From Olleya aquimaris (GTDB lineage: Bacteria; Bacteroidota; Bacteroidia; Flavobacteriales; Flavobacteriaceae), in the NCBI RefSeq assembly GCF_003259525.1, contig NZ_QLLO01000003.1, positions 124,748-188,747 on the forward strand: a stretch of 64,000 nucleotides of DNA, read 5' to 3'. This document shows positions 34,907 through 43,187 of the stretch, piece after piece; positions within the stretch are counted from its first letter, which is position 1; each line of letters opens with the position of its first letter. The notes under the pieces were generated by a model, which was not told the DNA's origin, ran no database searches, and worked only from the letters and a program-made list of their open reading frames with translations. The position numbers were made by a program, and so were the translations under genes.

Positions 34907-35620
34907 TTACATCGGAACCTCAATAAATAATAACTGTGAAGGAGTTATTGATTGTATTGAAAATTCTGTAGTATTAGAAACTCCTATAGCATCACGAGAC
35001 TCTAATACATTATTGTCAATTGAAACTTCGCCTGTAATATTCATAACATAAGTACCATGCTTTTCACTTAAAGAGGTATATGTAAATGTACTAGCTTCAT
35101 CTAAATCTATTCTAGATATTTTAGCATCTTGGTGAATTTTCAAGCCTTCTTCTTGGTTATCTATAGATGAAACTAGAGTTTGTAATTGGCCTTTACGGTC
35201 TTCAGCTTTAAAAAACTGTTGGTCGTAACGTGGTTCTACATTCTGCTTATTTGGTAAAATCCAAATTTGAAATAAGCTTAAATACTCATCTGTTTTTGCA
35301 TTCATTTCTGAATGCATTAAACCACTACCAGCACTCATAACTTGTACTTCTCCAGCCTCTATAGTTTCCCAAGTATTACCCATAGAATCTCTGTGTTTAA
35401 GTGTTCCTTTTAAGGGTATAGTTATAATTTCCATGTTATCATGTGGATGTGTGCTAAATCCCATGCTTGGTGCAATAACATCGTCGTTTAAAACACGTAA
35501 GGCACCAAATTGTATTTTATCTGGATTATAAAATTGCGCAAAACTAAAACTATGATTGGCTTGTAGCCATCCATGATTAGCATATCCACGATCTGTTGCT
35601 TTATGAATTATTGTTTTCAT
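34907..35620 (-). CDS. Pirin-family protein
   Basis: A 237-aa bicupin of YhhW type. The N-terminal cupin carries the metal-site motif HPHDNMEIITIPLKG (57-71; His57, His59) and GLMHSEMN with a further His and Glu. FAQFYNPDKIQFGALRVLNDD is the family opening. Bacterial members can show quercetin 2,3-dioxygenase activity; the physiological substrate is unclear. It is the last gene of a three-gene operon after a MarR regulator (19-bp gap) and a flavin reductase. The context suggests a response to quinones or other redox-active compounds. Confidence 0.9.
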   Translation of the reverse strand: MKTIIHKATDRGYANHGWLQANHSFSFAQFYNPDKIQFGALRVLNDDVIAPSMGFSTHPHDNMEIITIPLKGTLKHRDSMGNTWETIEAGEVQVMSAGSGLMHSEMNAKTDEYLSLFQIWILPNKQNVEPRYDQQFFKAEDRKGQLQTLVSSIDNQEEGLKIHQDAKISRIDLDEASTFTYTSLSEKHGTYVMNITGEVSIDNNVLESRDAIGVSNTTEFSIQSITPSQLLFIEVPM

Positions 35621-35639
35621 TTTTTCCTTTCTTTTGAAA

Positions 35640-36086
35640 TTATCTCATTTTATCTAGCAAATCACTTAATTGACCAGCTTCTTCTTCAGTTAAATTTTCT
35701 AATAATTTATGTGTGGGATTTGTTGGTTTTATTTTGTCTAACAACTCTAAACCAGACTTTGTAATTTCTATTAACACCACACGTCTATCTCCAGGAAATG
35801 GGATACGAACAATCAAATTTTTATCACATAACTTATCTGTTAGTCGCGTTAAATTAGGTGCACGTTCTACCATTCTGTCTTTAATAGTCTGCACTTTAAT
35901 AGGTTTTTTGGCACCTCTTAAAATTCTGAGAATATTATACTGTTGTGGAGATAATCCGAATTGTTTAAAAAACTCGTTTTGAAAACTAGAAATGTAATTT
36001 GCAGTGTACAAAATATTAAGCATTGCTTTTATTCTGTTGTTTTCAAATTTAGAATTGATGTCTTTAGCAAAATTTCCCATGACCAT
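35640..36086 (-). CDS. MarR-family transcriptional regulator
   Basis: A 148-aa regulator. A dimerisation helix at the N-terminus precedes a winged helix (about 50-125): LSPQQYNILRILRGAKKPIKVQTI, RAPNLTRLTDKLCDKNLIVR as recognition region, and PFPGDRRVVLIEITKSGLELL as wing with the conserved DxR. It starts MVMGNFAK; Met3 may be the true start. Co-transcribed between the flavin reductase and pirin genes, it probably represses its own operon and responds to a quinone or phenolic ligand, as MarR proteins in similar operons do. This is inference. Confidence 0.9.
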   Translation of the reverse strand: MVMGNFAKDINSKFENNRIKAMLNILYTANYISSFQNEFFKQFGLSPQQYNILRILRGAKKPIKVQTIKDRMVERAPNLTRLTDKLCDKNLIVRIPFPGDRRVVLIEITKSGLELLDKIKPTNPTHKLLENLTEEEAGQLSDLLDKMR

Positions 36087-36098
36087 AAATTTTAATTA

Positions 36099-36629
36099 TT
36101 AAATACTGTCGTTAAAAATAGTGACTGCTTCTAGTAATAGATCGTTTAACTCTGGATTAGATATTTTTCCGTCCTTAAAATTATCGTTAAAAGAGGGCAA
36201 TCTAAACTTAGCCACTATAGTAGCATCATGTCTATGAAACCTGCCTTCCGCCATTTCAAAAACCGATAGTCCGCCTCTAGGTCCTGGAGCAGTACTCATT
36301 AACAGCATTGGTTTTTCTTGAAACAATTTAACATCAATCCTAGACATCCAATCAAATAAGCTTTTAAAAGCAGCTGTATAAGCACCATTATGCTCTGCTA
36401 ATGATATAATTACTCCATCAGAAGCACCTATTTTATCAAAAAAATGCTGTGCATTATCAGGTATGCCTGATTGTTTTTCGATATCTATGCTATATGTTGG
36501 CACATCAAAATTGTTTAGATCTAATACTTCTGTTTCAACATTCTCTACTAATGTTGATGCGTAAGTTGCTAATTGTTTGTTTATAGATGATGAGCTATTA
36601 CTTGCTCCAAATGCAATTATTTTTTTCAT
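36099..36629 (-). CDS. NAD(P)H-dependent FMN reductase family protein
   Basis: A 176-aa flavodoxin-fold protein. The N-terminal FMN phosphate-binding loop, FGASNSSSSINKQLA (7-21), is followed by a central segment, ISLAEHNGAYTAAFKSLFDWMSR (96-118), with the typical P-E(H)-x-N/Y flavin-site pattern, and by LMSTAPGPRGG (131-141). Such enzymes reduce FMN, azo compounds or quinones using NAD(P)H. First gene of a minus-strand operon with MarR and pirin genes. Its promoter matches the Bacteroidota consensus. Confidence 0.9.
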   Translation of the reverse strand: MKKIIAFGASNSSSSINKQLATYASTLVENVETEVLDLNNFDVPTYSIDIEKQSGIPDNAQHFFDKIGASDGVIISLAEHNGAYTAAFKSLFDWMSRIDVKLFQEKPMLLMSTAPGPRGGLSVFEMAEGRFHRHDATIVAKFRLPSFNDNFKDGKISNPELNDLLLEAVTIFNDSI

Positions 36630-36645
36630 AATGTTTTTCTTTTTT

Positions 36646-36676
36646 CAAAGATACAAAAAATGTATTTATTTTACAA
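36646..36676 (-). promoter_or_regulatory. Promoter of the flavin reductase-MarR-pirin operon
   Basis: Read on the minus strand: TTG (complement of 36674-36676), a 20-bp spacer, then TATCTTTG (complement of 36646-36653), an exact TAnnTTTG match. The leader would be about 10 nt. Confidence 0.65.
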
Positions 36677-36712
36677 GGAAACTAATTCCTTGTTTTATAT
36701 TAAAAATGAAAC

Positions 36713-36743
36713 AAAAAAAACACCTTAATTTAAGGTGTTTTTT
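36713..36743. terminator. Terminator after the agmatine deiminase-like gene
   Basis: A near-continuous palindrome, AACACCTTAA / TTAAGGTGTT, with A and T runs on its flanks. It lies 18 bp after the stop of the minus-strand gene. Confidence 0.8.
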
Positions 36744-36760
36744 AGGTGGTAAAAAGGTGT

Positions 36761-38509
36761 TTAAATCTTAATAATTTTACGGTTGATTGTACCAAAATCG
36801 CCTTCAAAAATAATATGAAGCATGCCTTGCCAATCATCGTTCAACTCTAAATTAATCACTCCATTTCCTGAATGCAATGTGTTATTATATAAGCGTTGTC
36901 CTAACGTATTAAAAATTGTAATGTTAATGTCACCTTTAATATGATTTAGATTAAATGACACATTGTTTCTTGTTGGATTTGGGTAAGGTAAAGAGATATT
37001 ATTTTCTGCCCATTCTTCTACAGACAGCGTATTGACTTCTGTAGTCCAAAACCCAGATGGAGCAACTAAAGGTCTGGTTAAGACTTTTCCAGATACAGCT
37101 TGTGCAGAAATATAATAATCTATATTAGTAGCACTTGCAGCTAATGGTAAATTGGCTGTCCAATTGTCGCCACTAACCAATGACATTGTGGTTTCGTTAA
37201 ACGTTGTAGTACCTTCTTCTCTCCAAAATACTTTAGCGCTAGAGATTCCTGAAACATGTTTTACCATTGCATCAATAGTTATATTGGTACCAGCATTAAC
37301 TAAATTTACTGGTTGATGCACAATCCATAAAGGTTCTGCAACTCCAATAGTATGTGTAATACAATGGATGGCTCCACTAGATGCTATTAGGTTTTCTCCA
37401 GAATTATCAACATCAATTCCAACAACATTATAACCTGGCATCAGCTCTTGATACTTCGCTAATGCAGGTCCATCTACAGATGGTCTGTATGTAGGTACAA
37501 GAATTGATTTATTTAAGATTAATGAATTACTAAACGTACGATAATAACCTCCATTATCTGGATATAAACCACTTGTGCTTGGAGGTGCATCAATCCATTC
37601 TACTTTATAGGGTGTCCCAAAAGGCGACTGAAAATTATTTAATACATACTGTATATTAGCTTCAATTTGAGGTCCATCTGCTACTCCATTTGGATATTTA
37701 CTCACCAAAAGGGTTTCTTCATCCAGTAGTTTCATGTGCATATCTATATGATGTATTCCATCATAAGGTAATGTTGGCATTTTTATATAATTATCAATGC
37801 CCATATAATTAAACATGATATTATCAATTTGTGCTTCTGTTTTAGCACTAACATTGTATGGGTTTCCGGGCTCGTTTTCTTCTAAAATTAATTCAGAAGC
37901 AAATGCATTACCCAATCCATCAGACATAAAATTTCCTCCAGTATTTACTAAATCATTAGTACCAGAATCTGTTATATAAATTGGTAAACTTAGCATACTT
38001 GCATGTCCAGCAGGAACGACATCGTCATCTGGTCTAGGACGATTATAAATCCAATCAACCAAAGCTCGTTGACCCACGTCATTGCTATAAATAGTGTTTC
38101 CTGCATAATCCCTAATCCAAATGCTATTTGAAGCTGCGTTTAAAAAGGAAACGTTAGTTAAATCTATTCCGTTTGAAGATAAATAATTAGATACCGAAGA
38201 CTGATTTTGAGTGACAATTATGACTTTACATTCGGTGACACCAACTTCTACAATTTGACGTAGGATGTTTTGATAATTAGACGTCCATCTAATAACTAAA
38301 TATTCTACTTCTTCCCATTCGGCAGCAGTCCTAACAGGTCCTGAAGGTGCAGCAGTTGAGCTTGAACTTTTAAATTGAAATTGTGAGACTAAGGATCGTT
38401 CGTTTTCAGATAATCCTTTGGGTAGTAATTGATCTTCTTGTGCAATAGTTAATTGAACAGCAAAGAGCAGAAATAACAATAGGGTAAATTTCTGTTTAAG
38501 TGAATACAT
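36761..38509 (-). CDS. Agmatine deiminase/PPAD-family enzyme with T9SS sorting domain
   Basis: A 582-aa exported protein: signal peptide (1-23), guanidino-group deiminase domain (about 58-390), then a beta-sandwich (about 395-495) and a type A T9SS tail (about 505-582; LPYPNPTRNNVSFNL, FNTLGQRLYN). The deiminase domain keeps SIWIRDYAG (129-137; Asp134), GGNFMSD (191-197), GIHHIDMHMK (251-260; His254, Asp256) and the nucleophile Cys383 in GAIHCITH. All catalytic positions are filled. Free agmatine deiminases are cytosolic; an exported form with a sorting domain resembles Porphyromonas peptidylarginine deiminase in layout. The substrate (free agmatine or peptidyl arginine) is not decided by the sequence. 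Confidence 0.88.
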   Translation of the reverse strand: MYSLKQKFTLLLFLLFAVQLTIAQEDQLLPKGLSENERSLVSQFQFKSSSSTAAPSGPVRTAAEWEEVEYLVIRWTSNYQNILRQIVEVGVTECKVIIVTQNQSSVSNYLSSNGIDLTNVSFLNAASNSIWIRDYAGNTIYSNDVGQRALVDWIYNRPRPDDDVVPAGHASMLSLPIYITDSGTNDLVNTGGNFMSDGLGNAFASELILEENEPGNPYNVSAKTEAQIDNIMFNYMGIDNYIKMPTLPYDGIHHIDMHMKLLDEETLLVSKYPNGVADGPQIEANIQYVLNNFQSPFGTPYKVEWIDAPPSTSGLYPDNGGYYRTFSNSLILNKSILVPTYRPSVDGPALAKYQELMPGYNVVGIDVDNSGENLIASSGAIHCITHTIGVAEPLWIVHQPVNLVNAGTNITIDAMVKHVSGISSAKVFWREEGTTTFNETTMSLVSGDNWTANLPLAASATNIDYYISAQAVSGKVLTRPLVAPSGFWTTEVNTLSVEEWAENNISLPYPNPTRNNVSFNLNHIKGDINITIFNTLGQRLYNNTLHSGNGVINLELNDDWQGMLHIIFEGDFGTINRKIIKI

Positions 38510-38662
38510 AGTAGGTTAATTTAAATTTGGTGTATCTAATATAATAATTTTCAATTAAATCGATACTTACAAGTCTTTTTTTCAAAATAAAAAATAGTAA
38601 TTAAATAGATGTTTCATTAGACTATTATCTTTTGTATTTTTACGTCAAACAAAATTCTAACA

Positions 38663-40291
38663 ATGGATATTAACTTCAATAAAAACGAAGATCATAATAA
38701 ATTACTTCTTTCTGAACTTAAATCTAGACTAGCTAAAGTCAAATTAGGTGGTGGAGAAAAACGTATTGAAAAGCTACACGGACAAGGAAAAATGACTGCT
38801 AGAGAGCGTATAGATTACCTTTTAGACAGTAAAAAGAAAAGTATTGAAATTGGTGCTTTTGCCGGAGATGGCATGTATCAAGAACATGGTGGCTGTCCTT
38901 CTGGTGGTGTGGTAGTTAAAATAGGTTACATTAAAGGTAAACAATGTATTGTTGTAGCTAATGATGCAACTGTAAAAGCTGGAGCATGGTTCCCAATTAC
39001 AGGAAAAAAGAATTTACGTGCTCAAGAAATTGCAATTGAAAACAGATTACCAATTATATATCTTGTGGATTCTGCAGGAGTCTATTTACCAATGCAAGAC
39101 GAAATATTTCCTGATAAAGAACATTTTGGTCGCATTTTTAGAAACAATGCGGTAATGAGTAGTATGGGAATTACCCAAATTGCTGCGGTTATGGGTAGTT
39201 GTGTTGCTGGTGGAGCGTATTTACCTATTATGAGTGACGAAGCATTAATAGTAGATAAAACCGGAAGTATATTTCTTGCTGGAAGTTATTTAGTTAAAGC
39301 AGCAATTGGAGAAACGATAGATAACGAAACGTTAGGTGGTGCTACAACACATTGTGAGATTAGTGGAGTGACTGATTATAAAGCCAAAGACGATAAAGAT
39401 GCACTAGATAAAATTAAGCGCATTGTGGATAAAATTGGCGATTATGACAAAGCAGGTTTTAACAGAGCAGATAGTAAAAAACCAAAAGAAAACCCAGAAG
39501 ACATCTACGGAATACTACCTAAATCTAGAGCAGATCAGTATGACATGAAAGAGATTATTAAACGTCTAGTTGATGACTCAGAATTTGATGAATATAAAGA
39601 AGGTTACGGAAAAACCATTATTACCGCTTATGCTAGAATAGATGGTTGGGCTGTTGGTATTGTTGCCAACCAACGTACATTGGTGAAAACCAAAAAAGGT
39701 GAAATGCAATTTGGAGGTGTTATCTATAATGATAGTGCAGACAAAGCGACACGTTTTATTGCTAATTGTAACCAGAAAAAGATTCCGTTAGTATTTTTAC
39801 AAGATGTTACCGGTTTTATGGTAGGTAGTAAAAGTGAACATTCTGGAATTATAAAAGATGGTGCAAAAATGGTGAATGCTGTAAGTAATAGTGTGGTGCC
39901 AAAATTTACTATTATTTTAGGTAATAGCTATGGAGCAGGTAATTATGCAATGTGTGGAAAAGCTTACGACCCAAGATTGATTGCTGCATGGCCTAGTGCA
40001 GAATTAGCTGTAATGAGTGGTAATAGTGCTGCAAAAGTACTATTACAAATAGAAACTGCTTCATTAAAAAAGAAAGGCGAAACCATAACTAAAGAAAAGG
40101 AAGACGAGTTATTTAATAAAATTAAAGCTAGATATGACAATCAAGTATCACCTTATTATGCGGCTTCCCGTATTTGGACAGATGCTGTTATTGACCCATT
40201 AGATACCAGAACATGGATTAGTATGGGTATTGAAGCTGCAAACCACGCACCTATTGAAAAACCTTTTAATTTGGGTGTGTTACAGGTATAA
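38663..40291 (+). CDS. Acyl-CoA carboxylase carboxyltransferase (beta) subunit
   Basis: A 542-aa protein with the two crotonase-fold carboxyltransferase halves. The N-half contains RIEKLHGQGKMTARERIDYLLD, GGCPSGGVVVKIGYI and SAGVYLPMQDEIFPDKEHFG; the C-half contains FLQDVTGFMVGSKSEHSGIIKDGAKM and GNSYGAGNYAMCGKAYDPR. The PMQDEIFPD block resembles 3-methylcrotonyl-CoA carboxylase beta subunits more than propionyl-CoA ones, so leucine degradation is a reasonable guess. No biotin-carboxylase subunit is adjacent; it must be encoded elsewhere. It is a single-gene unit closed by a strong terminator. Confidence 0.9.
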   Translation: MDINFNKNEDHNKLLLSELKSRLAKVKLGGGEKRIEKLHGQGKMTARERIDYLLDSKKKSIEIGAFAGDGMYQEHGGCPSGGVVVKIGYIKGKQCIVVANDATVKAGAWFPITGKKNLRAQEIAIENRLPIIYLVDSAGVYLPMQDEIFPDKEHFGRIFRNNAVMSSMGITQIAAVMGSCVAGGAYLPIMSDEALIVDKTGSIFLAGSYLVKAAIGETIDNETLGGATTHCEISGVTDYKAKDDKDALDKIKRIVDKIGDYDKAGFNRADSKKPKENPEDIYGILPKSRADQYDMKEIIKRLVDDSEFDEYKEGYGKTIITAYARIDGWAVGIVANQRTLVKTKKGEMQFGGVIYNDSADKATRFIANCNQKKIPLVFLQDVTGFMVGSKSEHSGIIKDGAKMVNAVSNSVVPKFTIILGNSYGAGNYAMCGKAYDPRLIAAWPSAELAVMSGNSAAKVLLQIETASLKKKGETITKEKEDELFNKIKARYDNQVSPYYAASRIWTDAVIDPLDTRTWISMGIEAANHAPIEKPFNLGVLQV

Positions 40292-40311
40292 ATTACATTT
40301 AAATATTAAAT

Positions 40312-40346
40312 TAAAAAAGGAACGTTTAATAGCGTTCCTTTTTTTA
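40312..40346 (+). terminator. Rho-independent terminator after the carboxyltransferase gene
   Basis: The stem AAAGGAACG / CGTTCCTTT, loop TTTAATAG, is followed by a T-run. The A-run before it could also serve the convergent minus-strand gene. Confidence 0.88.
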
Positions 40347-40395
40347 GTTTTAAATAACTAGTAAACAACCAAAACTTGTTATTTAAAAGTGCTTT

Positions 40396-41052
40396 TTAAT
40401 CTTTTATAACTTCAATTAATTCTGGTAATAGTGATATTGCAGTCAGTAAGACAATGCTTCCAGTATTAGTTTTAGAATCTGATACTTGAGTTTTTACTAC
40501 AGATTCAACCACTTGGTTTGTGTCTTCTTTAGCATCTGGATTTCTAACCATAATTAGCAGGTTATTGGCTTCTTCAGACAAATTATTAGTAGCATAAGTG
40601 TAAGCTTCACCAATACCGTCTTCATAATCTTCAATAAGGTTACCGTTTACATCACTAATAGCATGTAATACTTTTTTTAGTACTGTAGGCGATTCATTAT
40701 CTAAAAGCAATCCATTTTGTCCAGAGTAAACGACTATAGAGAGTTTGTCTTCTTCAGTTAATCTAGTTGATAAAAACTTTAAAGCCTGCTTTAAAATAAT
40801 TTCATCTTCGCTAGAAAAATTAGACGTTGTAGTCTCTATTAGAAAAGTGATTTGATAATTGTTTATCCTATCCTCATTGTCTAAATCCTCATCATCTTCA
40901 TTAAAAGCAATTGTCTTTTCTGATGGAAAATTATCTGCTACAAAAGCAATTAAATTATCAAGTGTTACAGATTTAGTTTCTAGATTTTGGTCTTGTGCTG
41001 TTGTTTCTAAAGAAATAAATAGAAACAATAAAAGTGTTAGTACAGTTTTCAT
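40396..41052 (-). CDS. Secreted protein of unknown function, possible degenerate VWA fold
   Basis: A 218-aa protein with a signal peptide ending at TTAQ (about 1-19). The order of features recalls a von Willebrand A domain: a hydrophobic strand followed by ITFLIETTTSN in place of the MIDAS DxSxS, a helix, ALKFLSTRLTEEDKLSIVVYSG (strand beta 4-like), and LLIMVRNPDA near the C-terminus. The metal-coordinating serines are missing, so metal binding is doubtful. TAGGTTTG (minus strand, complement of 41077-41084) matches the -7 element upstream. Function unknown. Confidence 0.65.
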   Translation of the reverse strand: MKTVLTLLLFLFISLETTAQDQNLETKSVTLDNLIAFVADNFPSEKTIAFNEDDEDLDNEDRINNYQITFLIETTTSNFSSEDEIILKQALKFLSTRLTEEDKLSIVVYSGQNGLLLDNESPTVLKKVLHAISDVNGNLIEDYEDGIGEAYTYATNNLSEEANNLLIMVRNPDAKEDTNQVVESVVKTQVSDSKTNTGSIVLLTAISLLPELIEVIKD

Positions 41053-41145
41053 ATTCTTTGGTTTTAAAGTTTAAAACAAACCTATAACCAAACAAAAGAT
41101 TATAAAACTGATATTGAGCGAAGTAGACTTTTGAATGAGTAAACT

Positions 41146-42225
41146 CTACTTTTTAAGACGTGCTAGTGTTTTATTCCTGTCTATTTTTCCTGAAGATGTT
41201 TCTGAAAACGGAGATATAGCATACACGTTTTTAGGGGTTTCTATAGCTGTAAGCTTAGAAAACACGTCTGGTTTAAGTGTATTACTTTCTGCTTCTATAA
41301 CTAAAATAGCAACTTCCCCAAAGGTGTTATCTTTTTCTGAAGAAATAAAAAATCGCGAATTAATTGTTGATTGAAGCTTTGCCTCTATTTGCTCCGGAAA
41401 CAACTTGACACCTCCAGAATTAATAACATTATCTAGTCGTCCTAACCATTGAAAACTGGTATTAGAATGTAGCTTGACAATATCGTTAGTTTCGATTTTA
41501 GAGGCTATTAATTGAGGTGCTTCTATAACCAAACAGTCTTTTTTATTTTGTGAGATAGTAATATTTGGAAGGGTTTGGAAGTGTGACCTCTCGACTGCGC
41601 TCGAGGTGACAGTAGAAGCATTTAATGGCTTAACAGCAATATGTGTAATGGTTTCTGTCATTCCATAGGTTTCAAAAACCTTAGTTTTTAATCCTTGTAG
41701 TTTATCTTTTAACTGATAAGATACTGGAGCGCCTCCTACTATTAGTGTTTTAATATTATTAATTCGGTGTACAGTTTTTAAGACTTGAACAGGAATCATC
41801 GCACAAAAATCGTAGTGCTTTTCAGGATCAAAAATTGGATTGGTTGTTGGTTCTACAACATCAAGTTCTAACCCTAAAACTATTGCACGAACTAGCATCA
41901 TTTTTCCAGCTATGTATGTAGTTGGTAAACAATGTAATGCTGAATCGCCAGGTTGTAATTTAAAAAAATCGCCTGTAGCAATAGCAGAATGCACCATTGC
42001 TTGTTTATTTAATTGTATGGTTTTGGGTTGACCTGTTGAGCCTGATGTGTTTACTGAAATTACATCTTTATCGTCTAACCAATCCAGTAAAAAATTGCCT
42101 AGGTCTTTCTCAAAAGGTTCTCCTTCTTTAACTAAACTATATCCTACTTCTTTTAAATCTTCAAAAGAAAAATAGTTTCCGTTTAACTTAAATCTGTTGT
42201 GTACTTTATCAAAAGTTGGTGTCAT
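41146..42225 (-). CDS. menE: o-Succinylbenzoate-CoA ligase
   Basis: A 359-aa AMP-forming ligase that activates o-succinylbenzoate in menaquinone synthesis. Core motifs are NTSGSTGQPKTI (59-70, ATP loop), ETYGMTETITH (185-195), LGRLDNVINSGGVKLFPEQIE (hinge and A8), and SSGKIDR with the C-terminal catalytic Lys. It is shorter than E. coli MenE (451 aa), lacking N-terminal sequence, as is common in Bacteroidota. Context (menC two genes upstream) fixes the substrate. Residues about 204-216 (STVTSSAVERSHF) overlap a palindromic DNA repeat and look like an in-frame insertion. The gene follows the CPBP protease gene by 2 bp. Confidence 0.9.
   Translation of the reverse strand: MTPTFDKVHNRFKLNGNYFSFEDLKEVGYSLVKEGEPFEKDLGNFLLDWLDDKDVISVNTSGSTGQPKTIQLNKQAMVHSAIATGDFFKLQPGDSALHCLPTTYIAGKMMLVRAIVLGLELDVVEPTTNPIFDPEKHYDFCAMIPVQVLKTVHRINNIKTLIVGGAPVSYQLKDKLQGLKTKVFETYGMTETITHIAVKPLNASTVTSSAVERSHFQTLPNITISQNKKDCLVIEAPQLIASKIETNDIVKLHSNTSFQWLGRLDNVINSGGVKLFPEQIEAKLQSTINSRFFISSEKDNTFGEVAILVIEAESNTLKPDVFSKLTAIETPKNVYAISPFSETSSGKIDRNKTLARLKK
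41582..41611. repeat. Palindromic repeat inside the menE reading frame
   Basis: TGTGACCTCTCGACTGCGCT followed by CGAGGTGACA is an imperfect palindrome (ACC-TC-TCGA / TCGA-GGT around CTGCGC). It is much richer in G+C than the flanking gene. I recall near-identical palindromes (CTCGACTGCGCTCGAG) as frequent intergenic repeats of Flavobacteriaceae. Here it is in frame and translated as part of TSSAVERSH. Confidence 0.55.
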
Positions 42226-42227
42226 TA

Positions 42228-43184
42228 TTAGTCTATTGTTTTAATGTCTTCTACTATTGGTTCTTCAATATTACCAAACAATTTATCATTCCAATTAGTC
42301 CAATTATATTTTTTCGCAAAAATAAATAACAGAATAGGAAATACAATAAATACAGGAATGACAATATCACCAAACCCTTGTCCTGGCTCTGAGATATCTT
42401 TTAAAACAGAATGCGTTTGCAATACCGTCCAATCTGCAGATACTAATAATGCTCCAAACAAATTGTTAGCAGCATGAAACCCTAATGCTAGTTCCATACC
42501 TTCGTCCATAAGTGTAATAATTCCTAAAAACAATCCTGTACCAATGTAATACACCATAACACCATAACCTAGTTTACCAACTTCTGGATTAAACACGTGT
42601 AATCCACCAAAGATAACAGAGGTCATTATTAGAGGAAACCATCTGTTTTTAGCAAGCAGTCCAAACCCTTGCATCAAATACCCTCTAAAAATGTATTCTT
42701 CTAAACTGGTTTGAATTGGGATAAGTAATACCGCAATTAAAGCTAAAATTAAAAACCTATTTAACTGAAAATTTAATACGTAATCCTCTGGATTAGCAAA
42801 ATAATCTATCAATATCATACCAGACGATACAATTCCCCAAAACACAAATGCAAACAAAATACGTTTCCAGTCTATTTTTGGTCTAGCAGTAGTTACAGAC
42901 CTCATAGTTTGGTTATGTAGGTATTTAACCACTATAATTAAACCTATAAAGCCAATAGCAAAAGACAGAAGCATTAAAAACAAGTTTAAATTAGGTTCTA
43001 AAACGGTCATTAAATCTTGTTCTTCTACAGAAGTAATAGAACCTCCTTCACGCAGATATTTTACTATAGCTGCAACTGCAAACGGAACTTGTCCAATAAT
43101 TGCAAAAACCGCAATAATTAAAGAGCCTACTAGGTAGCGCCAAAATTCGTGTTTAACATGAAACGCTTGTTTTATAAAATTCAT
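42228..43184 (-). CDS. CPBP-family intramembrane metalloprotease
   Basis: A 318-aa membrane protein with about eight hydrophobic segments. The Abi/CPBP motifs are intact: EEYIFRG (162-168; Glu162, Glu163, Arg167), FGGLHVFNP (192-200; His196) and FHAANN (236-241; His237). Family members are membrane proteases of the Rce1 type involved in peptide maturation or immunity in other bacteria. It lies in the men operon, 3 bp after menC and 2 bp before menE. This could be a neutral passenger, but the tight packing suggests shared expression. Substrate unknown. Confidence 0.88.
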   Translation of the reverse strand: MNFIKQAFHVKHEFWRYLVGSLIIAVFAIIGQVPFAVAAIVKYLREGGSITSVEEQDLMTVLEPNLNLFLMLLSFAIGFIGLIIVVKYLHNQTMRSVTTARPKIDWKRILFAFVFWGIVSSGMILIDYFANPEDYVLNFQLNRFLILALIAVLLIPIQTSLEEYIFRGYLMQGFGLLAKNRWFPLIMTSVIFGGLHVFNPEVGKLGYGVMVYYIGTGLFLGIITLMDEGMELALGFHAANNLFGALLVSADWTVLQTHSVLKDISEPGQGFGDIVIPVFIVFPILLFIFAKKYNWTNWNDKLFGNIEEPIVEDIKTID

Positions 43185-43187
43185 AAT

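Noticed and set aside
41121-41151. Terminator after menE (AAGTAGA / TCTACTT)
   Set aside because: The stem is 7 bp with a 17-nt loop and no T-run on the minus strand; it also overlaps the stop codon.
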